In this document: piece by piece, positions 25,638-36,529 of the stretch
Layout: each line of letters starts with the position of its first letter
Position numbering within the stretch: position 1 is the stretch's first letter
Source of the DNA: Comamonas testosteroni ATCC 11996
Lineage (GTDB): Bacteria; Pseudomonadota; Gammaproteobacteria; Burkholderiales; Burkholderiaceae_C
Direction of reading: 5' to 3'
DNA: 64,000 nucleotides
NCBI RefSeq assembly: GCF_000241525.1
Contig: NZ_AHIL01000012.1
Span: 62,001-126,000 of the forward strand
Notes under the pieces: generated by a model
Seen by the model: only the letters and a program-made list of their open reading frames with translations
Databases searched by the model: none
What the model was told of the DNA's origin: nothing
Made by a program: the position numbers and the translations under genes

Positions 25638-26291
25638 TCAGGCCGACTGGGGCTCTTCCACCAGCCAACGCCGCTGGGCGCCGAACACGGCATTCGGATA
25701 CTGGGGCTGGCCCCGGCTGCCGTTGTAGCGGCCCAGTGCCATATAGGCATCGCCCTTTTCGCGATCCATGTAGTGGCGCAGGATCACGCAGCCGAAGCGC
25801 AGATTGGTCTGCATGTGGAACAGCTTGCCGATATCGCCGTCACCGATCAGCCGCATCCAGAACGGCATGATCTGCATATAGCCTCGCGCACCCACACTGG
25901 AGATGGCGTATTTGCGATAGCCGCTCTCCACCTGAATCAGGCCCATGACCATGGACACATCGAGGCCCGCGCGCTTGGACTCATACCAGACGGTCTGCAA
26001 GAACTCGCGCCGGGCCTGAGGATCAGGCTTGCGCTTGGCCAGCTTGTCGCTGCAAGCCACCAGCCAGCGCAGATAGCTCATGCGCGCCTCGGTGGAGGTG
26101 AATTCCAGCTCGGGCGGAGCCCCTGAGCCAGCCACCGCTGCACTCAGAGCCGTACGTACCGAATCCGCCAGCGGCTCCTCGAGCTGCCCGCCGGCCCATG
26201 CCGTTTGCGGCAGCAGCCAGCTTGCCGACGGAACGGCAAACGAGGCTGCGGCAGTCAGGCAGGAGCGACGGTTGAGAAGGGCTGCTGGCAT
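25638..26291 (-). CDS. Lytic transglycosylase (SLT domain)
   Basis: A 217-residue exported murein hydrolase. The N-terminus, MPAALLNRRSCLTAAASFA, has a twin-arginine-like or strongly basic signal sequence with cleavage near TAWAGG. The catalytic region reads VMGLIQVESGYRKYAISSVGARGYMQIMP in segments; the Glu of IQVESG is the general acid of family 1 lytic transglycosylases, followed by the GxxGYMQIMP motif. It cleaves the glycan strands of peptidoglycan to 1,6-anhydro products. It lies 12 bases downstream of proS on the same strand, a typical arrangement in this group. Confidence 0.9.
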   Translation of the reverse strand: MPAALLNRRSCLTAAASFAVPSASWLLPQTAWAGGQLEEPLADSVRTALSAAVAGSGAPPELEFTSTEARMSYLRWLVACSDKLAKRKPDPQARREFLQTVWYESKRAGLDVSMVMGLIQVESGYRKYAISSVGARGYMQIMPFWMRLIGDGDIGKLFHMQTNLRFGCVILRHYMDREKGDAYMALGRYNGSRGQPQYPNAVFGAQRRWLVEEPQSA

Positions 26292-26303
26292 TGATACGGC
26301 AGC

Positions 26304-28046
26304 TTACAGGCCCAGGCGGCTCTTGAGGTGGCTCAGCACCTCATTCGTCGCCAGCTTTGTGGCTTCCGTGTCGCGGCGCTGCTGGTACTCGACCACGCCT
26401 TCCTTCAGGCCACGGTCGCCCAGCACCACGCGGTGGGGCACGCCGATCAGCTCCCAGTCGGCCAGCATGGCACCTGGGCGCTCGTCGCGGTCGTCGAGGA
26501 TCACGTCCACGCCCAGTGCCAGCAGCTCGCCATAGAGCTTCTCGGCCTCGGTCTTCACGGCCTCGCTGCGCCCCATGCCGATGGGGCAGATCACCACGGT
26601 GAACGGCGCAATCGCATCGGGCCAGATCATGCCGCGCTCGTCGTGGTTCTGCTCCACGGCAGCAGCGGGCAGGCGGGTCACGCCAATGCCGTAGCAACCC
26701 ATCTCGAAGTGCTGGGGCTTGCCGTTGTCGCCCAGGAAAGTGGCGTCCATGGCCTTGGAGTACTTGGTGCCCAGGTAGAACACATGGCCGATTTCAATGC
26801 CGCGCTCGATCGCCAGCTCGCCCGCGCCGTCGGGCGAGCGGTCGCCAGCCACCACATTGCGCAGATCCGCCACCACGGCGGGCTCGGGCAGGTCGCGGCC
26901 GAAGTTCACGCCGGTGATGTGGAAGTCTTCCTCGTTGGCACCGCAGACCCAGTCGGCCATCACGGCCACATCGCGGTCCACCACGATGTTCACGGGCTTC
27001 TTCAGACCGATGGGGCCCAGATAGCCGGGCTTGGTGCCGAAATGCTCCTCGATCTCGCCCACGGTCGCGAAACGGAAGCCCGCCAGGCCTTCGACCTTGC
27101 CGACCTTGATCTCGTTCATCTCGTGGTCGCCGCGCAGCAGCAGCAGCCACACCTGTGTCTTGACGATCAGACCCTTGTCGTCGAGCTCGTCCGTGGCCAG
27201 CACCAGCGACTTCACGGTCTGCGTCAGGGGCAGACCCAGCTGCTCGGCCACGGCTTCGCAGGTGCTGTTGCCGGGTGTGGCGACCTTTTGCAGGGCCTGG
27301 GCGGCGGCAGGACGGACCTGGGCGGGCGCCAGGCTCTCGGCCTTCTCGATATTGGCTGCGTAGTCGCTGTTCGGGCAGTAGACGATGGCGTCCTCGCCCG
27401 TTGAAGCGATGACCTGGAACTCTTCGCTCAGATCGCCGCCAATGGCGCCCGAATCGGCACGCACGGCGCGGTACTGCAGGCCGAAGCGGTCGAAGATGCG
27501 CTTATAGGCTTCGCGCATGGTCTGGTAGCTGATCTGGGCCGCATCGCGATCCTTGTCGAAGGAATAGGCGTCCTTCATGATGAACTCGCGACCGCGCATC
27601 AGGCCGAAGCGCGGACGACGCTCGTCGCGGAACTTGGTCTGGATCTGGTAGAGGTTCTTGGGCAGCTGCTTGTAGCTCTTGAACTCCTGGCGCGCGATAT
27701 CGGTGACCACCTCTTCGGAAGTGGGCTGGATCACGAAATCACGGCCATGGCGATCCTGGATGCGCAGCAGCTCGGGGCCCATCTTCTCGAAGCGACCGGT
27801 TTCCTGCCACAGCTCGGCAGGCTGCACCACGGGCATAGTGGTTTCGATGGCGCCGGCGCGGTTCATTTCCTCGCGCACGATGGCCTCGACCTTGCGGATC
27901 ACGCGCAGGCCCATGGGCATGTAGTTGTAAATGCCAGCACCCAGCTTTTTGATCATGCCAGCCCGCATCATGAGCTTGTGGCTGACCACTTCGGCGTCGG
28001 CCGGAGCTTCTTTCAGGGTGGAGATGAGAAATTGGGAGGCTTTCAT
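26304..28046 (-). CDS. proS: Prolyl-tRNA synthetase
   Basis: A 580-residue class II synthetase of the bacterial long type. Motif 1 and 2 regions are seen in [20 protein letters not shown] and [22 protein letters not shown]. An editing (INS) domain follows (around residues 225-400), then the motif 3-like [19 protein letters not shown] and the C-terminal anticodon-binding domain. It charges tRNA-Pro, one of which is encoded in this window at 33330. It is divergent from rppH. Confidence 0.97.
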   Translation of the reverse strand: MKASQFLISTLKEAPADAEVVSHKLMMRAGMIKKLGAGIYNYMPMGLRVIRKVEAIVREEMNRAGAIETTMPVVQPAELWQETGRFEKMGPELLRIQDRHGRDFVIQPTSEEVVTDIARQEFKSYKQLPKNLYQIQTKFRDERRPRFGLMRGREFIMKDAYSFDKDRDAAQISYQTMREAYKRIFDRFGLQYRAVRADSGAIGGDLSEEFQVIASTGEDAIVYCPNSDYAANIEKAESLAPAQVRPAAAQALQKVATPGNSTCEAVAEQLGLPLTQTVKSLVLATDELDDKGLIVKTQVWLLLLRGDHEMNEIKVGKVEGLAGFRFATVGEIEEHFGTKPGYLGPIGLKKPVNIVVDRDVAVMADWVCGANEEDFHITGVNFGRDLPEPAVVADLRNVVAGDRSPDGAGELAIERGIEIGHVFYLGTKYSKAMDATFLGDNGKPQHFEMGCYGIGVTRLPAAAVEQNHDERGMIWPDAIAPFTVVICPIGMGRSEAVKTEAEKLYGELLALGVDVILDDRDERPGAMLADWELIGVPHRVVLGDRGLKEGVVEYQQRRDTEATKLATNEVLSHLKSRLGL

Positions 28047-28140
28047 GGAACTGGCAATTCAGTGGAAATAGGCATGGCCCGCTTGTCGATCACAAGGGGC
28101 CATGCATAATGAACACAATTCAAAAATTTGGGGTTTGATT

Positions 28141-28845
28141 ATGCTTGACCGGGACGGATTTCGCCCGAACGTCGGCATCATCCTGCTCAACCAAAGAAAC
28201 CAGGTGTTCTGGGGAAAACGCATTCGCACCCACAGCTGGCAGTTTCCGCAAGGTGGCATTGATCGGGGTGAGACACCCGAGCAAGCCATGTTCCGCGAGC
28301 TGCACGAGGAAGTGGGGCTGAAGCCCAATCACGTTCGCGTGGTTGCCCGCACCAGGGACTGGTTGCGCTACGAGGTGCCAGACAGGTACATCCGCCGCGA
28401 CGCGCGCGGGCATTACAAAGGCCAGAAGCAGATATGGTTTTTGCTTCAACTGGTCGGGCATGACTGGGACTTGAACCTGCGTGCCACCGACCACCCTGAG
28501 TTTGATGCCTGGCGCTGGAATGACTACTGGGTTCCTCTGGATGTGGTGGTCGAATTCAAACGCGGCGTCTATGAAATGGCGTTGACCGAGCTGGCGCGCT
28601 TTCTGCCGCGCGGCGAGCAGCAGCGCAACCGCTATCTGCGCAGCGGCATGCGGCCGCGCGAGCAGGAGGCAGGCCAGAGCACTGGCGGCACTGCCCATCC
28701 GGGGCAGCACCATCAGGTCATGTACCCTGCCCGTACAGGGAGCTTTCGCATCAACCCCGGCATAGAGCTGCCGCCTGGTGCCAGTTTTGACCCGGACCCG
28801 CAGACCGGCATAGACAATCCACCCGATCACAAGCCTCTGCAATGA
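28141..28845 (+). CDS. rppH: RNA pyrophosphohydrolase, with a long C-terminal tail
   Basis: A 234-residue Nudix hydrolase that removes pyrophosphate from 5'-triphosphate mRNA and so starts decay. It begins [17 protein letters not shown], with the Nudix box [23 protein letters not shown] near residues 37-59 (shown in two halves by [11 protein letters not shown] and RELHEEVGL) and the typical RYDVPxxYxRR-like [21 protein letters not shown]. The catalytic part ends around residue 165. A low-complexity tail of about 65 residues rich in Gly, His, Gln and Pro follows. E. coli RppH is 176 residues. I chose the ATG at 28141; an upstream ATG adds 13 atypical residues. Confidence 0.94.
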   Translation: MLDRDGFRPNVGIILLNQRNQVFWGKRIRTHSWQFPQGGIDRGETPEQAMFRELHEEVGLKPNHVRVVARTRDWLRYEVPDRYIRRDARGHYKGQKQIWFLLQLVGHDWDLNLRATDHPEFDAWRWNDYWVPLDVVVEFKRGVYEMALTELARFLPRGEQQRNRYLRSGMRPREQEAGQSTGGTAHPGQHHQVMYPARTGSFRINPGIELPPGASFDPDPQTGIDNPPDHKPLQ

Positions 28846-28849
28846 ACAA

Positions 28850-28882
28850 AGCCGTAATGCCTCGCAGCATTACGGCTTTTTT
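28850..28882 (+). terminator. Terminator of rppH
   Basis: AGCCGTAATGC, loop CTCGCA-like, GCATTACGGCT, then six T. It lies between convergent rppH and proB. Confidence 0.9.
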
Positions 28883-28897
28883 GTCGGCGGCCTAGGC

Positions 28898-30037
28898 TCA
28901 GTGTCCGGCCACCACCATATTGTCGCGGTGCATCATTTCGGGACCGGCCGAGTAGCCCAGCAGCGCTTCGATCTCCGAGGAGCTCTTGCGGCACAGCAGC
29001 CGCGCCTCGGCGCTGGCATAGCTGGCCAGACCACGGGCGATCTCGGCGCCGTTCTCATCACGCACTGCAATCACTTCACCACGCGAGAAATCGCCTTCCA
29101 CGGTGATCATGCCTATGGGCAGCAGGCTCTTGCCTTCATCACGCAGCTTGGAGACGGCACCTGCATCCACGGTCACCGAACCACGCAGTTGCAGATGGTC
29201 GGCAATCCACTGCTTGCGCGCCTGCATTTTGTGCGTGTTGGCAACCAGCAGCGTGCCAATGGACTCGCCACGCGTCAAGCGCAGCAGCACGTCTTTCTCA
29301 CGCCCCCAGGCAATCACGGTGGAAGCACCGGAGCCCGCCGCACGCTTGGCCGCCAGGATCTTGGTGATCATGCCGCCGGTGCCGATGGACAGACCCGCTC
29401 CGCCGGCCATGGCTTCCAGCTCGGGGTTGCCGGCTTCGGCCACGTCGATGAACCTGGCATCGGGGTTCTTGCGCGGATCGGCGCTGTACAGGCCTCGCTG
29501 ATCGGTCAGGATGACCAGTGCATCGGCCTCGACCAGATTGGCCACCAGCGCGCCCAGGGTGTCGTTGTCGCCAAAGCGGATCTCGTCGATCACCACCGTG
29601 TCGTTTTCGTTGATGACGGGCACCACGCCCAGTTGCAGCAGCGTCAGCAGCGTGGTGCGGGCGTTCAGATAGCGCTCGCGATCGGCCAGATCCGCATGGG
29701 TCAGCAGCACCTGGGCACTGGGCACGCCTTCGCCGCGCAGCTTGGTCTCGTACATCTGGGCCAGCCCCATCTGACCGACGGCAGCAGCGGCCTGCAACTC
29801 ATGCACCTCGGTCGGACGCGTGGCCCAGCCCAGTCGCTTCATGCCTTCGGCAATGGCGCCGCTGGAGACCATAATGACTTCGCGCTTGACGCCGTCTTCA
29901 CCATTCACCAAGGCCGCCAGCTGGCGACTCCACTCTTCAATGGCGGCCTCATCCAGACCACGACCTTCATTCGTAACCAGGCTGGAGCCGACTTTGACGA
30001 CGATGCGACGGGCATCACGCAGCACATTGGAAGACAT
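28898..30037 (-). CDS. proB: Glutamate 5-kinase
   Basis: A 379-residue enzyme catalysing the first step of proline synthesis (glutamate plus ATP to gamma-glutamyl phosphate). The amino-acid-kinase domain shows [54 protein letters not shown] and [20 protein letters not shown]. The C-terminal PUA domain (about residues 280-365) reads [20 protein letters not shown]. It follows obgE on the same strand with 110 bases between, including the obgE terminator, so it probably has its own promoter. Confidence 0.96.
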   Translation of the reverse strand: MSSNVLRDARRIVVKVGSSLVTNEGRGLDEAAIEEWSRQLAALVNGEDGVKREVIMVSSGAIAEGMKRLGWATRPTEVHELQAAAAVGQMGLAQMYETKLRGEGVPSAQVLLTHADLADRERYLNARTTLLTLLQLGVVPVINENDTVVIDEIRFGDNDTLGALVANLVEADALVILTDQRGLYSADPRKNPDARFIDVAEAGNPELEAMAGGAGLSIGTGGMITKILAAKRAAGSGASTVIAWGREKDVLLRLTRGESIGTLLVANTHKMQARKQWIADHLQLRGSVTVDAGAVSKLRDEGKSLLPIGMITVEGDFSRGEVIAVRDENGAEIARGLASYASAEARLLCRKSSSEIEALLGYSAGPEMMHRDNMVVAGH

Positions 30038-30077
30038 GAGAATTTACAGTGTTTTAAGCCTCTAATGCTTATGGGAA

Positions 30078-30110
30078 AAGCGCAAGAAGCTATTAAATTC
30101 AAAGCAAAAC
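30078..30110 (+). repeat. R2 repeat fragment (right arm only)
   Basis: The stretch AGCGCAAGAAGCTATTAAATT matches the right end of R2 copy 1 at about 25 of 32 positions, including the trailing TTCAAAGCAAAAC. No left arm is present. As in copy 1, it runs directly into a terminator stem. Confidence 0.45.
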
Positions 30111-30128
30111 AGCGCACCAAGTGCGCTG
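30104..30128 (-). terminator. Terminator of obgE
   Basis: On the minus strand CAGCGCAC-TTG-GTGCGCTG is followed by TTTTGC. It lies 20 bases after the obgE stop. Confidence 0.8.
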
Positions 30129-30147
30129 CTGGGTTATACCCTCTAGC

Positions 30148-31275
<1,128 letters not shown>

Positions 31276-31374
31276 CTACAAAATCGGTGCGCCCCAGAAG
31301 CCCCGGGCCACACTTGAGTGCTCTATTACCATGCCCCATCTGCCAGAAATCTGCTGCCTGGAGCCTTTTCAAAC

Positions 31375-31404
31375 AACAAAGCCCCGACAAGTCGGGGCTT
31401 TGTT
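31375..31404 (-). terminator. Terminator of the rplU-rpmA transcript
   Basis: A long perfect hairpin AACAAAGCCCCGAC-TT-GTCGGGGCTTTGTT lies 16 bases after the rpmA stop. Its T-rich arm provides the run of T. It separates rpmA from obgE. Confidence 0.85.
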
Positions 31405-31419
31405 GGAGTCACAGACGAC

Positions 31420-31677
31420 TTATGCAGCCGTGATGTTGACTGTTTGCTTGGACAGAGCGCCCTTCACACCGAACGACACGTGGCCGTCAACCAGTGCAAA
31501 CAGGGTGTGATCCTTGCCCACGCCAACGTTCTCACCGGGGTGGAACTTGGTGCCGCGCTGACGCACGATGATGGAACCAGCTGTCACCAGCTCGCCACCA
31601 AAGGCCTTCACGCCCAGCATTTTTGGCTTGGAATCACGTCCGTTACGCGTAGAGCCGCCGCCTTTTTTCTGTGCCAT
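31420..31677 (-). CDS. rpmA: 50S ribosomal protein L27
   Basis: An 85-residue protein with the invariant start [19 protein letters not shown] and the body [24 protein letters not shown]27 reaches into the peptidyl-transferase centre. There is no N-terminal extension of the Firmicute cleaved type. It lies 16 bases downstream of rplU and is co-transcribed with it. Confidence 0.98.
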   Translation of the reverse strand: MAQKKGGGSTRNGRDSKPKMLGVKAFGGELVTAGSIIVRQRGTKFHPGENVGVGKDHTLFALVDGHVSFGVKGALSKQTVNITAA

Positions 31678-31693
31678 GACTTAGCTCCTAAAA

Positions 31694-32005
31694 TTAAGCA
31701 GCGATTGCCACGATTTGCAGTTCGGTGAACTGCTGACGATGGCCTTGGCGCTTTTGATAGTGCTTACGACGGCGCATCTTGAAGATGTGCACTTTGTCGT
31801 GCTTGCCGTGAGCAACCACAGTTGCCTTTACAGATGCACCGGACACCAGGGGGGCACCAACCTTGATTTCAGCGCCGTTGCCGACGGCCAAAACTTGGTC
31901 GATCACGATTTCCTGGCCTACGTCCGCAGCAATCTGTTCTACCTTGATCTTTTCGCCAGCTGCAACGCGATACTGCTTGCCGCCGGTTTTTATGACTGCG
32001 TACAT
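31694..32005 (-). CDS. rplU: 50S ribosomal protein L21
   Basis: A 103-residue L21 beginning [19 protein letters not shown], with [20 protein letters not shown] near the C-terminus, which contacts 23S rRNA. It is first in the rplU-rpmA unit and divergent from ispB, as in most proteobacteria. Confidence 0.98.
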   Translation of the reverse strand: MYAVIKTGGKQYRVAAGEKIKVEQIAADVGQEIVIDQVLAVGNGAEIKVGAPLVSGASVKATVVAHGKHDKVHIFKMRRRKHYQKRQGHRQQFTELQIVAIAA

Positions 32006-32309
32006 TGAAAACCTCTAAAGTCTGAGAGTTCCATGAAATGATTTCCACGGAGCCGGCAATTCTAGCACGCATGCATTTTCTCTGCTGCCATACCCCCAGG
32101 AAGCGCTTCGAGATCTCCGCAAGCGCGACCGTGGCCGCGCACAACGGGATGCCAGGCGCAAGCATGCGGCAAGGCCTGCTCCTTGTAAGCGACTGCAATG
32201 CCACAGACCGCCCGCAAAGCCTCTGTTCACTTGAACGGGCTCTGAGGACACCACGCAAAACCCTGTTGCATCTTCCTATAATCGTGAGTCCACTTGGCGG
32301 TTCATCACC
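32006..32309. promoter_or_regulatory. Divergent promoter region of rplU and ispB
   Basis: About 300 bases without a gene. Toward ispB there is a perfect TATAAT at 32277-32282, about 27 bases before the TTG start, with no good -35 at standard spacing. Toward rplU the minus strand has TAGAAT at 32064-32059. The leader between that box and rplU is about 45 bases. I see no further structure. Confidence 0.5.
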
Positions 32310-33290
32310 TTGACTACAGAAATTTCCACATCCAATCCGCTTGCCTTGATCGCAGATGACATGCGCGAAGTGGATATCGTCATTGCTCAGCGACTGACAA
32401 CCAGCGTCCCCCTGATCGCACAGATCTCCCAATACATCATTGCCGCCGGCGGCAAGCGCCTGCGTCCGGCGCTGCTGCTGCTGATCGCCGGCGCCCTGGG
32501 CCATCAGGCCAAGAGCAAATACATCCTGGCCGCCGTGGTGGAGCTGATTCACACCGCGACCTTGCTGCACGACGATGTGGTGGACGAATCCACGCTGCGT
32601 CGTGGCAGGGCCACGGCCAACGAGACCTTTGGCAACCCTGCCAGCGTTCTGGTCGGAGACTTTCTGCACACCCGTTCCTTCCAGATGATGGTGGAAGTGG
32701 GCAGCATGCGTGTGCTGCAGATTCTGTCCGACGCCACCAACGTGATCGCAGAAGGCGAAGTCCAGCAGCTCATCAACACTCATGATGCTTCGCTGAATGA
32801 AGCCGGCTATCTGCACGTCATCCGCTCCAAGACCGCCCAGCTATTCGAGGCCAGCGCACAACTGGCAGCCGTGCTGGCCGATGCCACGCCTGAAGTGGAG
32901 CAAGCCTGTGCAGCCTATGGCCAGGCACTTGGAACGGCATTCCAGATCATTGACGATGTGCTCGACTACACCGGCAACGCTCAGGAAATGGGCAAGAACC
33001 TGGGCGATGACCTGCGCGAAGGCAAATGCACCCTGCCCCTGATCGCTGCCATGCAACGCGGCAACGCCGAGCAGGCCGCTATCGTGCGCAACGCCATCGA
33101 ACAAGGCTCTACGGATCAGCTGGATGCCGTGGTGGAAATCGTGCGCAGCACCGGCGCCCTGGACGTTGCCCGAGCCGCCGCGCACGCAGAAGCCCAGCGC
33201 GCCATTGATGCTTTGACTGCGCTGCCAAGCAATGCATACACCGCAAGTTTGCTACAATTGGCTTCTCAGCTTTTGGAGCGCCGCACCTGA
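32310..33290 (+). CDS. ispB: Octaprenyl/polyprenyl diphosphate synthase
   Basis: A 326-residue trans-prenyltransferase making the side chain of ubiquinone. The two aspartate-rich motifs are LLHDDVVDESTLRRGRAT near residue 90 and QIIDDVLDYTG near 216, with the substrate-binding GGKRLRPALLLL near 48. The start is read as TTG at 32310 (MTTEISTSNPL), because conserved residues begin close to it. The first in-frame ATG (32364) would remove 18 residues. A TATAAT box lies just upstream. Confidence 0.94.
   Translation: MTTEISTSNPLALIADDMREVDIVIAQRLTTSVPLIAQISQYIIAAGGKRLRPALLLLIAGALGHQAKSKYILAAVVELIHTATLLHDDVVDESTLRRGRATANETFGNPASVLVGDFLHTRSFQMMVEVGSMRVLQILSDATNVIAEGEVQQLINTHDASLNEAGYLHVIRSKTAQLFEASAQLAAVLADATPEVEQACAAYGQALGTAFQIIDDVLDYTGNAQEMGKNLGDDLREGKCTLPLIAAMQRGNAEQAAIVRNAIEQGSTDQLDAVVEIVRSTGALDVARAAAHAEAQRAIDALTALPSNAYTASLLQLASQLLERRT
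33253..33258 (+). promoter_or_regulatory. Possible -10 box for tRNA-Pro inside the end of ispB
   Basis: TACAAT in the context TTTGCTACAATTGGC lies about 72 bases upstream of the tRNA and differs from consensus by one base. No -35 fits at 16-18 bases, so the tRNA may simply be read from ispB. Confidence 0.3.
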
Positions 33291-33329
33291 ATCGCCAGGT
33301 GCACCACGGTGCTCGGCAAACAAAGCCTG

Positions 33330-33406
33330 CGGGGTGTAGCTTAGCCTGGTAGAGCGCTACGTTCGGGACGTAGAGGCCGGAGGTTCGAATCCTCTCACCC
33401 CGACCA
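33330..33406 (+). tRNA. tRNA-Pro (anticodon CGG)
   Basis: A 77-base cloverleaf. The acceptor CGGGGTG pairs with CACCCCG, followed by encoded ACCA. The D arm has AGCTTAGCCTGGTAGAGCG-like sequence. The anticodon stem CTACG/CGTAG encloses TTCGGGA (CGG), and the T arm contains GGTTCGAATCC. It reads CCG codons, which are frequent in this GC-rich genome. Confidence 0.96.
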
Positions 33407-33544
33407 ATTTCATTTTTTTCACAGTTTCTTGCGCCATGTTCAATGACGCGGCATTGGCGCATGCCTGCGCCTCTGGCGAGCTGCCGTTTGTCACAACAAG
33501 AATGGTAGGATAGGTCCTCTCCCACCTCTCCCAGACTTGGATAC

Positions 33545-35287
33545 ATGGCCGCTGCCGACAATCTGCAAAAGAACGCCTCTGCGCCCATCGCCATCCCAGG
33601 TTTAGGCAGAGCCCTGATTTCTGCAGGAAAGGTTTCGCAGCAAGCCGCCGAGAACGCCGCCAAGAAAGCCGCCACAGGCAAGACCCCGTTCATTACCGAG
33701 CTCAGCCAGTCTGGCGAAATCAGCGCACTGGAAATTGCCGAAACCATTTCCATGATGTTCAGCACTCCGCTGCTGGACCTCAACGCCATCGACGTCCAGC
33801 AACTTCCGCGCGAACTGCTGGACCCGAAGATCAGCAACGCCTATCGCGTGCTGGCACTCAGCAAGCGCGGCAATCGGCTCACTATCGCCACGGCAGACCC
33901 CACTCAGCAGGAAGCTGCCGAACAGATCAAATTCACGACCCAGTTGCTGGTGGACTGGGTGGTTGTCGAGGCCGACAAGCTGCAAAAGCTCGTCGAGCAG
34001 ACCAGCAAGGGCGTCAGCGAATCCCTGGACTCCTATTCCAGCTCCGGGGACTTTGACTTTGACGACGTCAAGATCGAGGATGCCCCCGAGGAAAAGGACA
34101 ATGCCGTCGGCGCCGAGGTCGAGGATGCGCCGGTCGTCAAGTTTCTGCACAAGATGCTGCTGGACGCCTTCAATATGCGCGCGTCCGACTTGCACTTCGA
34201 GCCCTACGAACACAATTACCGCGTGCGCTTTCGCATCGACGGCGAGCTGCGCGAGATTGCCTCTCCCCCAATTGCGATCAAGGACAAGCTGGCTTCGCGC
34301 ATCAAGGTGATCTCGCGCCTGGACATCTCGGAGAAACGCGTTCCGCAGGACGGCCGCATGAAGCTCAAGGTCGGCCCCGACCGCGTCATCGACTTTCGTG
34401 TCAGCACCTTGCCTACGCTTTTTGGCGAGAAGATCGTGATCCGTATCCTGGATCCGAGCTCGGCCAAGATGGGCATCGACGCCCTGGGATACGAGCCCGA
34501 GGAAAAAGAGCGCCTGCTCAAGGCCATCAACCGCCCCTACGGCATGATTCTGGTCACCGGCCCCACGGGCTCGGGCAAGACCGTGTCGCTCTACACCTGC
34601 CTGAACCTGCTCAACCAGCCGGGCGTGAACATTGCCACCGCCGAAGACCCCTCCGAAATCAACATGCCTGGCGTCAACCAGGTCAATGTGAACGAGAAGG
34701 CAGGCCTGACCTTTGCCGCTGCGCTCAAATCCTTTCTGCGCCAGGACCCGGACATCATCATGGTCGGCGAAATCCGCGACCTGGAAACCGCCGACATCTC
34801 GATCAAGGCTGCCCAGACCGGGCACCTGGTGCTGTCCACGCTGCACACCAATGACGCTCCGACCACGCTGACGCGCATGCGCAATATGGGCATCGCCCCT
34901 TTCAATATTGCCTCCAGCGTGATTTTGATCACCGCCCAGCGCCTGGCGCGACGCCTGTGCGCGCAGTGCAAGGAGCCTGCCGACATACCGCATGACGCCC
35001 TGATCGAGGCGGGCTACGATGAAGCCGAACTCGACGGCAGCTGGGTCAGCTACAAGCCTGTCGGCTGCCCGGCCTGCAACAACGGTTACAAGGGACGTGT
35101 CGGTATCTATCAGGTGATGCCCATCAGCGAAGAAATTCAACGCATCATCTTGCGTGACGGCAGCGCCCTGGAGATTGCCGAACAGGCCAAGGCCGAAGGA
35201 GTACGCTCTTTGCGCGGCTCGGGCCTGCATAAAGTCAAGCTGGGTCTGACCTCACTCGAAGAAGTGCTGGCGGTCACCAACGAATAA
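33545..35287 (+). CDS. pilB: Type IV pilus assembly ATPase
   Basis: A 580-residue GspE/PilB secretion ATPase powering pilus extension. An N-terminal MshEN/GspE_N domain comes first. The ATPase core shows Walker A GPTGSGKT near residue 338, the Asp box SDLHFEPYEHNYRVRFRIDG region, Walker B DPDIIMVGEIRDLETAD, and a His box around TGHLVLSTLHTNDA. A zinc-binding pair (LCAQCKEP and GCPACNNGYKG) lies near the C-terminus. pilC and pilD follow in the same direction. The pilin gene is not in this window. Confidence 0.96.
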   Translation: MAAADNLQKNASAPIAIPGLGRALISAGKVSQQAAENAAKKAATGKTPFITELSQSGEISALEIAETISMMFSTPLLDLNAIDVQQLPRELLDPKISNAYRVLALSKRGNRLTIATADPTQQEAAEQIKFTTQLLVDWVVVEADKLQKLVEQTSKGVSESLDSYSSSGDFDFDDVKIEDAPEEKDNAVGAEVEDAPVVKFLHKMLLDAFNMRASDLHFEPYEHNYRVRFRIDGELREIASPPIAIKDKLASRIKVISRLDISEKRVPQDGRMKLKVGPDRVIDFRVSTLPTLFGEKIVIRILDPSSAKMGIDALGYEPEEKERLLKAINRPYGMILVTGPTGSGKTVSLYTCLNLLNQPGVNIATAEDPSEINMPGVNQVNVNEKAGLTFAAALKSFLRQDPDIIMVGEIRDLETADISIKAAQTGHLVLSTLHTNDAPTTLTRMRNMGIAPFNIASSVILITAQRLARRLCAQCKEPADIPHDALIEAGYDEAELDGSWVSYKPVGCPACNNGYKGRVGIYQVMPISEEIQRIILRDGSALEIAEQAKAEGVRSLRGSGLHKVKLGLTSLEEVLAVTNE

Positions 35288-35311
35288 AACCAGTATCAGT
35301 GAGGGAACGCC

Positions 35312-36529
35312 ATGGCAAGCGCAGCGTCCAAGGGAATCAAGGAATTTCTCTTCGAGTGGGAAGGCAAGGACCGCAACGGCAAGATCGTTCGCGGCGAGAC
35401 TCGTGCCGGTGGAGAAAACCAGATCCAGGCCATGCTGCGCCGCCAGGGCGTGACTCCGTCCAAGATCAAGAAGCGCAGGACCCGCGGCGGCAAGAAGATC
35501 AAGCCCAAGGACATTGCGCTGTTCACGCGCCAGCTGGCCACCATGATGAAGGCCGGCGTGCCGCTGCTGCAGTCTTTCGACATCGTGGGCCGGGGCAACA
35601 CCAACCCCAATGTCACCAAGCTGCTCAACGACATCCGCTCAGACGTGGAAACCGGCACCTCGCTGAGCGCGGCCTTTCGCAAGTTTCCGCTCTATTTCAA
35701 CAACCTCTACTGCAACCTGGTGGAGGCCGGCGAGGCCGCAGGTATTCTGGAATCGCTGCTGGACCGTCTTGCCACCTATATGGAAAAGACGGAGGCCATC
35801 AAGTCCAAGATCAAGTCGGCGCTGATGTACCCCACGTCGGTCATGATCGTGGCCTTTGTCGTGGTGACCGTGATCATGATCTTCGTGATCCCGGCCTTCA
35901 AGGAGGTCTTCACCTCCTTTGGCGCCGACCTGCCCGCGCCCACGCTGCTGGTGATGGGCATCAGCGATTACTTTGTCCAGTACTGGTGGCTGATCTTCGG
36001 CGTGCTGGGTGGCGGCATCTATTTCTTCATGCAGGCCTGGAAGCGCAACGAGCGCGTGCAGCAGTTCATGGACCGCACCATACTCAAGCTGCCCGTCTTC
36101 GGCGTGCTGATTGAAAAGTCCTGCGTGGCCCGCTGGACGCGTACGCTGTCCACCATGTTTGCTGCCGGCGTGCCGCTGGTCGAGGCGCTGGACTCCGTGG
36201 GAGGCGCCTCGGGCAACTATCTCTACAAAAACGCCACCGACAGGATTCAGTCGGAAGTCTCCACGGGCACCAGCCTCACGGTTGCCATGGCCAATGCCAA
36301 TATCTTCCCTTCCATGGTGCTGCAGATGTGTGCCATCGGCGAGGAGTCGGGCGCCATCGACCACATGCTGGGCAAGGCCGCCGATTTCTATGAGAGCGAA
36401 GTCGACGAAATGGTGGCGGGTCTGTCCAGCCTCATGGAGCCCATCATCATCGTCTTCCTTGGCACCTTGATCGGCGGCATCGTGGTGTCCATGTATCTGC
36501 CTATCTTCAAGTTGGGTCAAGTGGTCTGA
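35312..36529 (+). CDS. pilC: Type IV pilus inner-membrane platform protein
   Basis: A 405-residue GspF-family protein with two homologous cytoplasmic domains (FTRQLATMMKAGVPLLQSF near residue 70; WTRTLSTMFAAGVPLVEAL near residue 272) separated by membrane spans around 175-195 and 220-240, and a last span near 380-400. It couples PilB to pilin assembly. Its TGA overlaps the pilD ATG (TGATG), giving translational coupling. Confidence 0.95.
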   Translation: MASAASKGIKEFLFEWEGKDRNGKIVRGETRAGGENQIQAMLRRQGVTPSKIKKRRTRGGKKIKPKDIALFTRQLATMMKAGVPLLQSFDIVGRGNTNPNVTKLLNDIRSDVETGTSLSAAFRKFPLYFNNLYCNLVEAGEAAGILESLLDRLATYMEKTEAIKSKIKSALMYPTSVMIVAFVVVTVIMIFVIPAFKEVFTSFGADLPAPTLLVMGISDYFVQYWWLIFGVLGGGIYFFMQAWKRNERVQQFMDRTILKLPVFGVLIEKSCVARWTRTLSTMFAAGVPLVEALDSVGGASGNYLYKNATDRIQSEVSTGTSLTVAMANANIFPSMVLQMCAIGEESGAIDHMLGKAADFYESEVDEMVAGLSSLMEPIIIVFLGTLIGGIVVSMYLPIFKLGQVV

